Part shown: positions 44,819 through 54,991 of the stretch, one piece after another
Layout of the letters: each line of letters starts with the position of its first letter
Numbering within the stretch: position 1 is the first letter of the stretch
Assembly (NCBI RefSeq): GCF_000312545.1
Contig: NZ_HE997540.1
Coordinates: forward strand, 700,628 to 764,627
Source of the DNA: Bartonella senegalensis OS02
GTDB lineage: Bacteria > Pseudomonadota > Alphaproteobacteria > Rhizobiales > Rhizobiaceae
Length of the DNA: 64,000 bases
Direction: 5' to 3'
Position numbers and translations under genes: made by a program
Notes under the pieces: generated by a model
Database searches by the model: none
Told to the model about the DNA's origin: nothing
Seen by the model: only the letters and a program-made list of their open reading frames with translations

Positions 44819-45763
44819 GTGAAACCGAATATGCTTGCGCAGTGCTTTCAATCACACCCTAGTGGTATATATCCTCAGGAAAAATTGCCTCTTATTTTAG
44901 AAACAGGGTCAAGTGCAGATTATGCTCTCATAGATTCTGGTCATGGGCGAAAATTGGAGCGTTACGGAGCTTACCGTATTATTCGACCAGAAGGTCAAGC
45001 ACTATGGAAACCAGCTTTATCAAAAAAACAGTGGGCGAATGTTGATGCTATTTTCACTGGAAATCGAGAAGAAGAAGGTGTTGGTCGTTGGCATTTTCCC
45101 AAAAAGCCGCTTTGGGAAACATGGCCACTTTCTTGGAACGGACTATCTTTTCTAGGCCGTTTTACTTCTTTTCGTCATGTGGGGGTTTTTCCTGAGCAAG
45201 ATGCCCATTGGTGTGCAATGGAAGAACAAATTGTCAACGCCAAACGTCCTATCAAATTGCTTAATCTTTTTGGCTATACAGGCATTGCCTCTTTGATTGC
45301 TGCACGTGCAGGTGCAAATGTAACACATGTTGATGCTTCTAAAAAAGCCATTGCTTGGGCAAAAACCAATCAAGAAAGAGCAGGGTTATCAGATCGCCCT
45401 ATTCGCTGGATTTGTGATGACGCTGTAAAATTTGTTGAGCGCGAACTGCGTCGTCAAAAAACTTATGATATGATTCTTCTTGATCCTCCCGCTTATGGAC
45501 GTGGACCTCATGGTGAAATCTGGCAACTGTTCGATCACTTACCCACAATGATCACAAACTGCCGCAAACTTCTCTCTGATAAACCTCTTGCCATGGTACT
45601 CACAGCCTATTCTATCCGCGCTTCTTTCTATACATTACACACTCTTATGCGTGATGAATTTATAAATCTTGGTGGTACAATCGAATCAGGAGAACTGATC
45701 TTGCGTGAAGAAACCGCTGGACGCGCTCTTTCTACTTCTCTTTTTAGCCGTTGGATTGTCTGA
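44819..45763 (+). CDS. Class I SAM-dependent RNA methyltransferase, RlmI/RlmK-like
   Basis: A 314-aa protein with the Rossmann methyltransferase core. Motif I is LLNLFGYTGIASLIAARAGA, with the acidic residue of the next strand in THVDASKKAIAWAK, and the catalytic-type motif is LLDPPAYGRGP. The overall pattern resembles the catalytic half of RlmI/RlmK rRNA methyltransferases, without the N-terminal PUA domain. The target is unproven. It may start at GTG 44819 or ATG 44831. A TrmH-family gene follows within a few bases and the two are probably co-transcribed. Confidence 0.82.
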   Translation: MKPNMLAQCFQSHPSGIYPQEKLPLILETGSSADYALIDSGHGRKLERYGAYRIIRPEGQALWKPALSKKQWANVDAIFTGNREEEGVGRWHFPKKPLWETWPLSWNGLSFLGRFTSFRHVGVFPEQDAHWCAMEEQIVNAKRPIKLLNLFGYTGIASLIAARAGANVTHVDASKKAIAWAKTNQERAGLSDRPIRWICDDAVKFVERELRRQKTYDMILLDPPAYGRGPHGEIWQLFDHLPTMITNCRKLLSDKPLAMVLTAYSIRASFYTLHTLMRDEFINLGGTIESGELILREETAGRALSTSLFSRWIV

Positions 45764-45765
45764 AC

Positions 45766-46605
45766 ATGTGTATGCCCAAAATCGGTAAGGTTAAAGACAT
45801 TACCTCTCTTAGTAATCCTATCATTAAAGACCTTAAAGCACTTAGCCAGAAGAAAAATCGTAATCGAGAAGGACTTTTCATGGCTGAAGGGTTTAAATTA
45901 GTGATTGATGCTCTCAATCTTGGTTGGAAAATACAAACACTCATTTTTTCTAAAAGCAAAATTGGTAACGCTGCTATCGAAAACACCGCTGCACGCACTG
46001 TAGCCAACGGTGGTCTTGTCATTAAAGCATCACAAAAAATTATGGAATCTATCGCACGACGTGATAATCCACAGACAGTTATCGGTATTTTTAAACAACA
46101 GTGGCAACCATTTGAAATGATCAAAGGACAGGCTGAAGATGTTTATGTTGCGCTTGATCGAGTGCGTGATCCAGGAAATCTTGGTACTATCATCCGTACT
46201 GCTGATGCTGTAGGAGCCAAAGGTGTTATTTTGATCGGTGAAACAACAGATCCTTTCTCACCTGAAACAGTGCGTGCAACAATGGGATCAATTTTTTCTG
46301 TACCACTTTATCGTTGTGATGAAAATGCCTTTTTAAGCTGGTCTACCCAGTTTAAAGGCATGATCGTCGGCACGCATTTAAAGGGATCTATTGATTATCG
46401 TACAATTGATTTCAAAAATGGTCCTATTATCCTTTTAATGGGCAATGAAAAACAAGGTTTACCAGATATTCTTGCAAACCGTTGTGATCAACTCGTGCGT
46501 ATTCCACAAAGTGGACGTGCTGATTCTCTTAATCTCGCAGTAGCAACAGCTCTCATGCTTTATGAAATTCGCCGTTCTTCTTTAACATTAGAACCGCACA
46601 TTTAA
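45766..46605 (+). CDS. TrmH/SpoU-family RNA 2'-O-methyltransferase
   Basis: A SPOUT methyltransferase of about 280 aa with an N-terminal RNA-binding domain (ITSLSNPIIKDLKALSQKKN) and the three SPOUT motifs: DRVRDPGNLGTIIRTADAVG, LLMGNEKQGLP, and RIPQSGRADSLNLAVATALML. It forms a trefoil-knot SAM site and methylates a ribose in tRNA or rRNA; the exact nucleotide is unknown. Starts at ATG 45766 or 45772 are possible; homologs begin like MPKIGKVKDI, which favours 45772. It is adjacent to the upstream methyltransferase gene. Confidence 0.88.
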   Translation: MCMPKIGKVKDITSLSNPIIKDLKALSQKKNRNREGLFMAEGFKLVIDALNLGWKIQTLIFSKSKIGNAAIENTAARTVANGGLVIKASQKIMESIARRDNPQTVIGIFKQQWQPFEMIKGQAEDVYVALDRVRDPGNLGTIIRTADAVGAKGVILIGETTDPFSPETVRATMGSIFSVPLYRCDENAFLSWSTQFKGMIVGTHLKGSIDYRTIDFKNGPIILLMGNEKQGLPDILANRCDQLVRIPQSGRADSLNLAVATALMLYEIRRSSLTLEPHI

Positions 46606-46630
46606 CACTGGAACTATACAGGGCCATAAT

Positions 46631-47134
46631 ATGACACGCAAATCATTGTCTTTTTTTCTTCTTGGTTTAATTCTTACAGTAGGGATTGATCAAGCAGTTA
46701 AGTACTGGGTTATGCACACTATGCCCCTCGGAACAGAGATCCCACTTTTCCCTTTTCTTTCTCTCTATCATGTACGCAATTCTGGGATCGCATTTTCCTT
46801 TTTTTCCTCTTTTTCTCATTGGGCACTTATTTTTCTTACACTCATCGTTCTTATTTTTCTTTTATGGTTGTGGAAAAATACCGAATACAATAAACCTTTA
46901 GCACACTTTGGTCTTACCCTTATTATTGGTGGTGCAATCGGTAATCTTATTGACCGAATCTGTTTCTATTATGTCATTGATTATATACTCTTTTATATTG
47001 ACGATGTCTTTTATTTTGCTGTTTTTAATCTTGCAGATACTTTTATCACGCTTGGTGTTATTGCTATCATTATTGAAGAATTGCGTAGCTGGATTAAAAG
47101 AAAAAGCACCTTCAAGAACATTTCTTCTGAATAA
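46631..47134 (+). CDS. lspA: Lipoprotein signal peptidase (signal peptidase II)
   Basis: A 167-aa membrane protein with four helices and the LspA motifs: DQAVKYWV near residue 20, VRNSGIAFSF, and the two catalytic aspartates in GGAIGNLIDRI and FNLADTFITLG. It removes the signal peptide from prolipoproteins after lipidation. It lies 25 bp after the TrmH-family gene on the same strand. Confidence 0.95.
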   Translation: MTRKSLSFFLLGLILTVGIDQAVKYWVMHTMPLGTEIPLFPFLSLYHVRNSGIAFSFFSSFSHWALIFLTLIVLIFLLWLWKNTEYNKPLAHFGLTLIIGGAIGNLIDRICFYYVIDYILFYIDDVFYFAVFNLADTFITLGVIAIIIEELRSWIKRKSTFKNISSE

Positions 47135-47695
47135 GAGTACGACTTCTTTCCAAAAGCTCTCTTCTTCGATAATGGAATCAAAAGAAAGCCAATATATTAT
47201 CGGTTTTTATTCATAAATTTCGAATTAGAAAGATTTTTAAACCATTTGCCTCTGAAAATTATATCTTTTTGGATTTATGTTTCTCCCTTTCAATTCCTCC
47301 ATGAAATTATAGAGATTCACTATCAAGGCTTATTCTGATCCGTCATTCTTTTATCATTTCAATAATTCACCACTTTATCGGTAACAGTTAAAAACCGCTC
47401 TGTCGTCAAATGTATTACAAAATTATCGCCTCTTCATTATTTTATATTATTTCATGCTTTCATATTTAACTCAAAGGTGTCACGCATTTTAAAATTGAAA
47501 TATGATAATCTGTACAAAGCTGTAATTAATTCTAACAGCGTTTTTTGCTTTTCTCACCTGTTTATATTCCTTTATCCAGACAGGAAATACAGTCCTTTAT
47601 TGACTTGAAATTAAAAAAACATATCATTTTTCTCTTTTTTTGGAAATATACTGTTTCTTTACAGAGTATAGAATTAAACGATAAGGAGAAGAAAG
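47135..47695. other. Non-coding region after lspA
   Basis: About 560 bp with no recognisable gene or RNA. In many Rhizobiales an M16 peptidase gene follows lspA; no trace is visible. A purine-rich ribosome binding site (AAGGAGAAGAAAG) at 47681-47693 belongs to the pseudogene that follows. Confidence 0.5.
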
Positions 47696-49750
47696 ATGAA
47701 TGAAAAGAATTCGGCTCCTGTGAAAAATTTTCTAAGTGCAGATAATCGTTCTTTTTTATTAAGTTCAGGCGCTTTTGCACCTTTGTTTTGGAGCCAATTT
47801 TTTTCTGCTTTCAACGACAATTGTGTTAAAAATACTTTAGTTTTTCTCATTATCACATGGAGTGCTTTAGAATACCAACCAAGCCTTATTAGCTTAACAA
47901 ATGGTGTTTTTTCGCTTCCTTATCTCTTATTTTCTGCAACAGGAGGTTAATTAGCTGACTGCTTTAGTAAAGCAAAAATTGCTCGTTTAATTAAATTTTT
48001 TACTCTCTTTATTGCTTTAGCAAGCCCGATCTCTCTCTTTTTATCTTCCATTACTTTGATTATGTTCTGTCTATTTCTTTTTAGTTCTGCATCAGCACTT
48101 TTGGGACCTATTAAGTATGCAACATTCCCAGACCATATGGCAAAATCTCACTTACCACGTGCCAATGCATGGATAGAAACAGCAACCTTTATTGCTATTT
48201 TATTAGGAACATTATGGGCTGGACTTAGTTTCGATTTTCAAAATAAATTACAAATTATTCCAGCGTTCACTATAATTATCTTCACTACACTTTCATGGGC
48301 TACGAGCTGCTTTATGCCAGAAAATACTCCTGCACAATCTAATGTTATTGTTGACTATAACATTATACGTGCCACCAAATCTATTTTCAAATATTGTATC
48401 CAAGAAAAACGCTTATTCATTGTAAGCCTTATAGTTTCTTGGTTTTGGTTTATAGGTGCTACACTCCTCTCCATCATTCCAATACTCATGGCTTCTCTTA
48501 ATATTGCATTGCCAATGGGAACGATCTTGTTTTTAACATTGTTTTCCATTTCCTGTGCTCTTGGCTCTGCGATGGTGGCTTGGCTTTCAGCGGAACGAAT
48601 TAACTTGCTATTACCGATTATAGGAACTTTTGTTGCATTGTTTGTATAGACTTAAGTATTATTCTTAATGGTCTTGATCCTGAATTTAAAATTGAAACGT
48701 TTATTGATTTCTTTTCTCATTCGAAATTATTGCACATTATGTTTGATTTTGCCTTGGCAGCAATTTCAAGTACTTTTCTTGTTGTTCCTGGATTTTCCGC
48801 ACTGCAAGCCTGGGCTAAACCTTATAAACGCGCACGTGTTATTGCTGCTAATAACATCCTCAATTCTGCTCTTATGGTTATGGGAGCAGGTATTATCACT
48901 TTTATTCAATATCTTGGTACTTCCATTGATAAGATAGTTCTTATTCTTGATCTTAGCTCTTTAATAACTGCAATCGTGATACTAAAATATTTGCCTACGA
49001 ATTCTTTTTGCGATTTTATTTTCATTTTCTTTCGCCTGTTTTTTCGTTTAAAAATCAAAGGTGTAGAAATTTTTTCCAAAATCAGAAAATCCCCCATTCT
49101 GGTTTTTAATCATGTCTCCTTTCTCAATGTTTTTCTGGCTCTCGCTCTTTGCGAAATAACAAATTTGCACAATCCCGTTATTGTTATTGACGCTCATACT
49201 GCAAAACTTTGGTGGATGCATCCCTTCATGAAATACATAAATGTTTTTCCTCCAGATCTCACAAAACCGTTCATAAATCGCCATTTTATAAATACCGTAC
49301 AAAAGAAACCCCTTGTTGTTTTTCTAGAAAGAAATATTTCTGTTACAAAAAACTTCATGAAAATTTATGAAAAGAGCAACGCAATTATTGATAAAGCAAA
49401 AGTTGTCCCTATTAAAATTTATGGTTTTGAAAATTCTTTTTTTCAAGTTTTTCTGACATTCACACACGCCGTAAACTTTTTCCTAAAATAACAGCTGTTA
49501 TCAATGAACCTGTTGATTTTCATATGATATAAATCTGAAAAACTCTGCCCATCGCTTACTTACTGGAAAGCAGGTTTCTCGTATCATCTTTTGAATTTGC
49601 AGATTAAAGTAATACACTCATCCAAAAATTCTTTAAAGATTCTAGTAATCACAGGATATGCAAAAAAATTATTGAGGATTGTCCTATAGACCCAATAATT
49701 TATGGATTTATATTCTTAACTCTTAGAAGTTTATATCTTAGCTCTCAAAT
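47696..49750 (+). pseudogene. Decayed Aas/LplT-like gene: lysophospholipid transporter fused to acyltransferase
   Basis: Three surviving open pieces (47696-47950, 48056-48649, 48730-49491) belong to one ancestral gene. The first two form a permease of the LplT type (WSQFFSAFNDNCVKNTL, then GPIKYATFPDHM). A TAA at 47948 interrupts them in frame, and after it the sequence reads LADCFSKAKIARL. A frameshift near 48645 leads to the third piece, which ends the permease and enters a PlsC acyltransferase (VFNHVSFLNVFLALAL, VFLERNISVT). The catalytic HX4D has become HX4N and the EGR motif ERN. Another frameshift near 49475 and only a trace of the AMP-ligase domain (KKIIEDCPIDPIIY) follow. The strong ribosome binding site survives. 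Confidence 0.8.
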
Positions 49751-49990
49751 ACGCTATACTTACTCTAAAAAATTATGAGGATTTGTCTGACTATCAACAA
49801 AGTTATGCAAATAAATTTTTAATATTTGTGCCTTAAGAGAAACATCACTGCAATACCCTCTTCAGCTTTGTAAAAATTATACTCAAAAGACTTGATGTCC
49901 TTGATCAAAATCCTCTCCCTTCATTACCAATTTGTAAGCTTCCTTTTTAATAAAAGTCTCTTGTAATTTTGAAATAAATCTCCATAATAA
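49751..49990. other. Short non-coding gap before the ybhL-type leader
   Basis: AT-rich DNA without a gene. The promoter for the leader and the BAX-inhibitor gene should lie here or slightly upstream. Confidence 0.4.
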
Positions 49991-50095
49991 GGGGAGGTAA
50001 GCTGGAATTCCGCCAGCAGCACCTGGGGTCCTTTCTGCTTGTCAAGTAAAAGCTCTTAGGAAACTAGAAGGGAGCGTCCCTTTCTGACCCCAACA
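49991..50095 (+). ncRNA. ybhL-type structured leader RNA
   Basis: A GC-rich, structured block lies immediately upstream of a BAX-inhibitor-1 (ybhL/yccA-type) gene. It has a hairpin AGGT-aa-GCTGG...CCAGC-agc-ACCT (49995-50024), then a second domain closed by GGGGTC (50025-50030) with GACCCC (50086-50091) and holding an inner GCTC/GAGC helix. Position and structure fit the ybhL motif, a known alphaproteobacterial RNA element described upstream of ybhL genes. Its ligand or function is, to my knowledge, undetermined. A covariance-model search would settle the assignment. Confidence 0.72.
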
Positions 50096-50128
50096 CCTGA
50101 CGGAACATATGCTAAAGGACTTTATATT

Positions 50129-50902
50129 ATGGCTGATTTCAAAAATTTACGTTCGGCGTCTGTTTCCCGTGCCGATGCATCAATTGATCAAGGATTGCGC
50201 AGCTATATGCTGGGTGTCTATAATACAATGGCCATTGGTTTGCTTATTACAGCTGCAGCCGCTTATGCAGTTGCATCATTAGCAACGACAACGGAAATGA
50301 GCCAAGCAGCCGCTCAAATCAGTAGCAGTGTTTACTTAACTTCATTTGGAGTAACATTTTATACATCACCATTCTCTTACATTGTTATGTTTGCACCACT
50401 TGTGGCGGTATTATTCCTGAGTTTTAAAATCAATACACTGAGTACAAGTGCGGCACGTAGCCTGTTTTTTGGTTATGCTGCCCTCGTTGGACTTTCACTA
50501 TCCTCGATCATTCTGCGTTATACAACAGAAAGTGTTGTGCAAACCTTTGTTATTAGCGCTGCCACTTTTGGTGCTCTTTCGCTTTATGGTTACACGACAA
50601 AGCGTGATCTCACGGCGATGGGCTCATTCTTTTTCATTGGTCTAGTTGGCTTGATGCTTGCCATGGTTGTCAATATCTTTCTCGGATCAAGTGCCGTGCA
50701 ATTTGCTATTTCTGTGATCGGCGTCTTTATCTTCGCTGGTCTCACAGCTTATGATACGCAAAACATTAAATTGATGTATTATGAAGGAGATGCAAATGAC
50801 ACGCAAGGACGTAAAATTATCATGGGTGCGTTAAGTCTTTATCTTGATTTCATCAATATGTTTGTTTTCTTATTGCAGTTTCTTGGTTCAAACCGTGATT
50901 GA
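50129..50902 (+). CDS. BAX inhibitor-1 family membrane protein (YbhL/YccA-like)
   Basis: A 257-aa protein with about seven membrane helices and the UPF0005/BI-1 signatures: MLGVYNTMAIGLLITAAAAY near residue 30 and AGLTAYDTQNIKLMYYEGD near 215, which includes the conserved Asp pair region. Bacterial members are proton-sensitive calcium-leak channels or modulators of the membrane protease FtsH. It has AAAGGAC upstream and is preceded by the ybhL-type leader, which probably controls it. A strong terminator follows. Confidence 0.9.
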   Translation: MADFKNLRSASVSRADASIDQGLRSYMLGVYNTMAIGLLITAAAAYAVASLATTTEMSQAAAQISSSVYLTSFGVTFYTSPFSYIVMFAPLVAVLFLSFKINTLSTSAARSLFFGYAALVGLSLSSIILRYTTESVVQTFVISAATFGALSLYGYTTKRDLTAMGSFFFIGLVGLMLAMVVNIFLGSSAVQFAISVIGVFIFAGLTAYDTQNIKLMYYEGDANDTQGRKIIMGALSLYLDFINMFVFLLQFLGSNRD

Positions 50903-50924
50903 TCGTAGCAATTATTCTTAAATT

Positions 50925-50962
50925 AAAAAACCTTGTTTCTCAAAAGAAACAAGGTTTTTTAG
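50925..50962 (+). terminator. Strong rho-independent terminator after the BAX-inhibitor gene
   Basis: A perfect 16-bp stem (AAAAAACCTTGTTTCT with AGAAACAAGGTTTTTT) closes a CAAA loop and ends in a T run. It isolates the leader/BAX-inhibitor unit from the downstream gene. Confidence 0.93.
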
Positions 50963-51014
50963 TTTTTAATGCAAGCATATTCCTTTTATCACTTTGGCAT
51001 ATACACTTCACAAA

Positions 51015-51893
51015 ATGACAAAGAAGCCTTACAAGCAAAAATTTCCTCGGTTTGTAACATTTATCCAGCAAAAGCTTGATAGTCCGCTGTTAAAAGCCAT
51101 CCGCAGACGGTCTTCTCATCGATCAGACATCATCAACCACAATGATAATTATGATCTTACCGTCGCTTCCTATAATGTTCATAAATGCATCGGTGTTGAT
51201 AAAGTTTTTAGTCCCACTCGAACTGTACAGGTTATTACTGAACTGCAAGTTGATATTCTTGCCCTTCAGGAAGCAGATAAACGTTTTGGTGAACGAATTG
51301 GCTTGATTGATCTTCAACTGTTAAAAGCCAAAACAGGTCTTATTCCGGTGCCCTTAAACACCATGTCACCTCATAGTCATGGTTGGCACGGTAATGCTCT
51401 TTTTTTACGAAAAGGACATGTACGCGATACCTTACAAATTACCCTGCCTGGTATTGAACCACGTGGGGCGGTGATTGTAGAGCTGGAAATGGAAGCGGGT
51501 CCTATTCGTGTTATTGCTGCTCATTTCGGATTATTACGCCATTCTCGCAATCAGCAAACAAAAATGCTTCTTTCATTACTGCAAAAACGCCCTCTTATGC
51601 CCACACTGCTTATTGGGGATTTTAATGAATGGCGGATAGGAAAAGGTTCCTCTTTAAACCATTTTGCGCCCTATTTTGATAGCACAGTTGGAACTGTACC
51701 AAGCTTTCCCTCTCGTTTCCCCTTTTTGGCTCTTGATAGAATTCTTGCTTTCCCTCATCAATTGATGACACGTGTTGAAAATCATCATTCACCGCTTGCA
51801 CGCATTGCCTCCGATCATTTGCCTATCAAAGCTTATCTTGATCTTTCTCATGCAATGAATACCCTTAAAAACAAAATAAGTGAAAAAGGCTAA
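51015..51893 (+). CDS. Endonuclease/exonuclease/phosphatase (EEP) family hydrolase
   Basis: A protein of about 292 aa with the EEP fold: VASYNVHKC near the start, the metal-binding Glu in LALQEADKRFG, the active-site regions VIAAHFGLLRHSR and LLIGDFNEWR, and the final SDHLPIKA with the catalytic His. Members cleave phosphodiester bonds in nucleic acids or phospholipids; the substrate here is unknown. No signal peptide is evident. I start at ATG 51015; a TTG at 50994 is possible. It converges on polA, the stops overlapping by 4 bp. Confidence 0.83.
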   Translation: MTKKPYKQKFPRFVTFIQQKLDSPLLKAIRRRSSHRSDIINHNDNYDLTVASYNVHKCIGVDKVFSPTRTVQVITELQVDILALQEADKRFGERIGLIDLQLLKAKTGLIPVPLNTMSPHSHGWHGNALFLRKGHVRDTLQITLPGIEPRGAVIVELEMEAGPIRVIAAHFGLLRHSRNQQTKMLLSLLQKRPLMPTLLIGDFNEWRIGKGSSLNHFAPYFDSTVGTVPSFPSRFPFLALDRILAFPHQLMTRVENHHSPLARIASDHLPIKAYLDLSHAMNTLKNKISEKG

Positions 51894-54796
51894 TGTGCTT
51901 CATCCCAATTTTGAGCAGCCATTACTTTTACTTCAAGCGGCACAGACAGAGAGAGAACCGGCATTGTAGCATTTTCCATAACTCTTTTAACAACAGCCAT
52001 AGTCTTTTCACTCTCCTCTTCTGGTACCTCAAAAATCAATTCATCATGCACTTGTAACAACATTTTTGCTGATAGTTTTTCTTTTTCCAAAGCATCTTCC
52101 ATGTGAATCATAGCACGGCGAATAATATCCGCTGCTGATCCTTGAATTGGCGCGTTGATAGCAGCCCGTTCATTAAAGGAACGAACTTGTGGATTCGCTG
52201 CTTTTATTTCTGGATAATGGATACGACGTCCAAAAATTGTCTCTACATAACCATTTTGGCGTGCAAAGGTCTTTGTCGTTTCCATATAATCTTTAATTCC
52301 TGGAAATCTTTCAAAGTAGAGTTGAATATAACGCCCCGCTTCTTGCCGTGAAAGACCTAATTGGTTGGCTAATCCAAAAGCTGAAATACCATAAATAATG
52401 CCAAAATTAATCGCTTTTGCACGTCTTCTTATATCTGATGGCATCCCCTCTATTGCTACTCCAAACATTTGTGATGCTGTTATAGCGTGAATATCCTGCC
52501 CCTTAGCAAAAGCTTCTTTGAGCGCTGTAATGTCGGCAATATGCGCAAGAATGCGCAATTCAATTTGGCTATAATCAGCCGATAGCAACAGATGCCCTTT
52601 TGGAGCAACAAAAGCTGTTCGGATTTTTCGCCCTTCAGCGGTTCGCACTGGAATGTTTTGCAAGTTGGGCTCTGATGACGATAACCGCCCCGTTGATGTT
52701 ATTGCCAAAGAATAATTCGTATGAACACGCCCTGTTTTTGGCAAAATATAAGAGGGTAAAGCATCTGTATAAGTCGATTTTAGTTTTGCAAGTTGACGCC
52801 AATCAATAATTTTACGCGGTAAAACATGGCCTTCAGCAGCCAATTCCTCTAAGGTTTGTGCAGAAGTTGACCATTGTCCACCCTTTGTTTTAGTACCTCC
52901 AGGTAATCCCATTTTGCCAAAAAGAATATCCCCTAATTGTTTTGGCGAAGCAAGATTAAATTTCTCACCAGACAGCTGATAAATTTCTTCTTCTAGAATA
53001 AAAGCTGCCTGTGCCAATTCTCCTGAAAGACACAACAAAATCTGCCTGTCAACGAGAATCCCACGTTCTTCCATCCTTGCAAGAACTTCTATTAGTGGCC
53101 GATCAAGACGCTCATAAATTCTTGTCATTCCCTGCGCCACAAGTTGTGGCTTCAAAACTTGCCATAAACGAAGCGTTATATCAGCATCCTCCGCAGCGTA
53201 AAGGGTTGCTTGTTTCAAATCTACTTCTGCAAAAGATGTGATCTTTTTTCCGTTATATGTTAAATCTTTGTAGGCAATCGGCTTATGACCAAGCCAACGT
53301 TCAGACAAAGCATTCATATTATGTGTTAGAGTTCCAGCCTCTAGGGCATACGACAAAAGCATTGTGTCATCAAAACAATGTATTACAATGCCGTGTTGCT
53401 TCATCACTAACCAATCATATTTTATATTCTGACCAATTTTTAAAATCGCTTTATCTTCTAATATTGGCTTTAAAAGTGCCAAAGCCCTTTGTGTTTCAAT
53501 CTGCGAAACAATGCGCCCCCCTCTCAAAAGATCATTTTCCCCTTCAATGTGTTCAAGGGGTACATAGGCTGCTTTTTCTGGTTGTAATGCCAACGAAAAA
53601 CCAACAAGCTTTGCTTGCATAGGATCAAGAGAAGTTGTTTCCGTGTCAAAAGCAAAAAAACCTTGCTCTTGCGCTTGTGATAACCACTCTCTCAAAGTTT
53701 CCTCATCAAGAATGGTTCTATAAGTCTCTCTTGTAATTTTCTGACTTAAAGCTTGATCTTGACGTTTTTGTGCTAGCCGTTGTGGGGAGTTCTCAGAAAA
53801 ATCATGAAGGATTTCTCTCTCAACTTTTTTAAAATCAGAATCACATTCAGATCCAGGCTTGTCCCATTCAACATCTCTATCAAGTGCATCAATAACTGTT
53901 GCATCACATGCTGTTGCTTCTGCTACACGACGCGTTAATGTAGAAAACTCCATAGCTTTAAGAAAAGCGATTAAGCGCGGACCATCTTGAGGTTCTAAAA
54001 TAAAATCATCTAAATCATTTTCTACAGGCACATCTGTTTTAAGCTGAACCAATTTACGAGAAATTTTTGCTTGTTCACTATAGGCTTGAATATTTTCACG
54101 CCGTTTTGTTTGCTTAATTTCTGTCACATGCTTCAACAAGAGATCAAGAGAACCAAATTGATCCAGCAATTGTGCTGCAATTTTGGGACCAATCCCTGGA
54201 ACACCTGGTATATTATCTGTTGGATCTCCAGTTAAAGCTTGCAAATCAACCATTTTTTCAGGTGCAACACCCCACTTTTCTATCACTTCAGAAATACCAA
54301 TATGCTTATCTTTCATTCCGTCATACAAAGATACATGTGTATTTACCAATTGCATCAAATCTTTATCAGAAGAAATAATCGTTGTTTTTGCTCCAACCTT
54401 TGTTGCCAATCGTGCATAGGTAGCAATTAAATCATCCGCTTCAAATCCTTCCTTCTCAATACAAGGTAAATTAAAAGCCTTTGTTGCTTGGCGTATGAGA
54501 GAAAATTGAGGAATAAGATCTTCAGGAGGCGTCACACGATTGGCTTTATATTGTGGATAAATTTGTTTGCGAAAGGTATCGGATGAATAGTCAAAAACAA
54601 CAGCAAAATGAGTCGGAACAATGCCGGTATCTGTACTGCGTGCATCACAGAGAAGTTTCCAAAGCATATTACAAAAACCAGCGACAGCTCCTACAGGGAG
54701 TCCATCCTTTTTGCGCTTTAAAGGTGGTAAGGCATAGTAAGCACGAAAAATATAGCCTGATCCATCAACCAAAAAAAGATGATCCGTTGCTTTCAT
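51890..54796 (-). CDS. polA: DNA polymerase I
   Basis: At 968 aa this is a complete Pol I. The 5'-3' exonuclease domain comes first (LVDGSGYIFRAYYA, VPGIGPKIAAQLL). The 3'-5' exonuclease domain starts near residue 380 with the intact DxE motif in FFAFDTETTSLDP. The polymerase domain has LLSADYSQIELRILAHIAD near 745, the O-helix RRRAKAINFGIIYG and VHDELIFEVP near 920. It fills gaps in repair and Okazaki fragment processing. It is transcribed leftward, away from the predicted origin. Confidence 0.97.
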   Translation of the reverse strand: MKATDHLFLVDGSGYIFRAYYALPPLKRKKDGLPVGAVAGFCNMLWKLLCDARSTDTGIVPTHFAVVFDYSSDTFRKQIYPQYKANRVTPPEDLIPQFSLIRQATKAFNLPCIEKEGFEADDLIATYARLATKVGAKTTIISSDKDLMQLVNTHVSLYDGMKDKHIGISEVIEKWGVAPEKMVDLQALTGDPTDNIPGVPGIGPKIAAQLLDQFGSLDLLLKHVTEIKQTKRRENIQAYSEQAKISRKLVQLKTDVPVENDLDDFILEPQDGPRLIAFLKAMEFSTLTRRVAEATACDATVIDALDRDVEWDKPGSECDSDFKKVEREILHDFSENSPQRLAQKRQDQALSQKITRETYRTILDEETLREWLSQAQEQGFFAFDTETTSLDPMQAKLVGFSLALQPEKAAYVPLEHIEGENDLLRGGRIVSQIETQRALALLKPILEDKAILKIGQNIKYDWLVMKQHGIVIHCFDDTMLLSYALEAGTLTHNMNALSERWLGHKPIAYKDLTYNGKKITSFAEVDLKQATLYAAEDADITLRLWQVLKPQLVAQGMTRIYERLDRPLIEVLARMEERGILVDRQILLCLSGELAQAAFILEEEIYQLSGEKFNLASPKQLGDILFGKMGLPGGTKTKGGQWSTSAQTLEELAAEGHVLPRKIIDWRQLAKLKSTYTDALPSYILPKTGRVHTNYSLAITSTGRLSSSEPNLQNIPVRTAEGRKIRTAFVAPKGHLLLSADYSQIELRILAHIADITALKEAFAKGQDIHAITASQMFGVAIEGMPSDIRRRAKAINFGIIYGISAFGLANQLGLSRQEAGRYIQLYFERFPGIKDYMETTKTFARQNGYVETIFGRRIHYPEIKAANPQVRSFNERAAINAPIQGSAADIIRRAMIHMEDALEKEKLSAKMLLQVHDELIFEVPEEESEKTMAVVKRVMENATMPVLSLSVPLEVKVMAAQNWDEAH

Positions 54797-54991
54797 GACA
54801 ATTTCATTTCTCCGTTTCAGCTAAAAAACAATCTACTCTTATATATTTTTATATTTTTTTTTCATTCTTATTTTTAAATTTATCAAAATGCCTCTAAAAA
54901 GCCATTTTTTGTTTTCATAAAGCATAAAGTCGTTACAATTTATATTTAGTACCTAGAGCTTTTCTTTGCTGTTACAGGATATAATAGCTTT

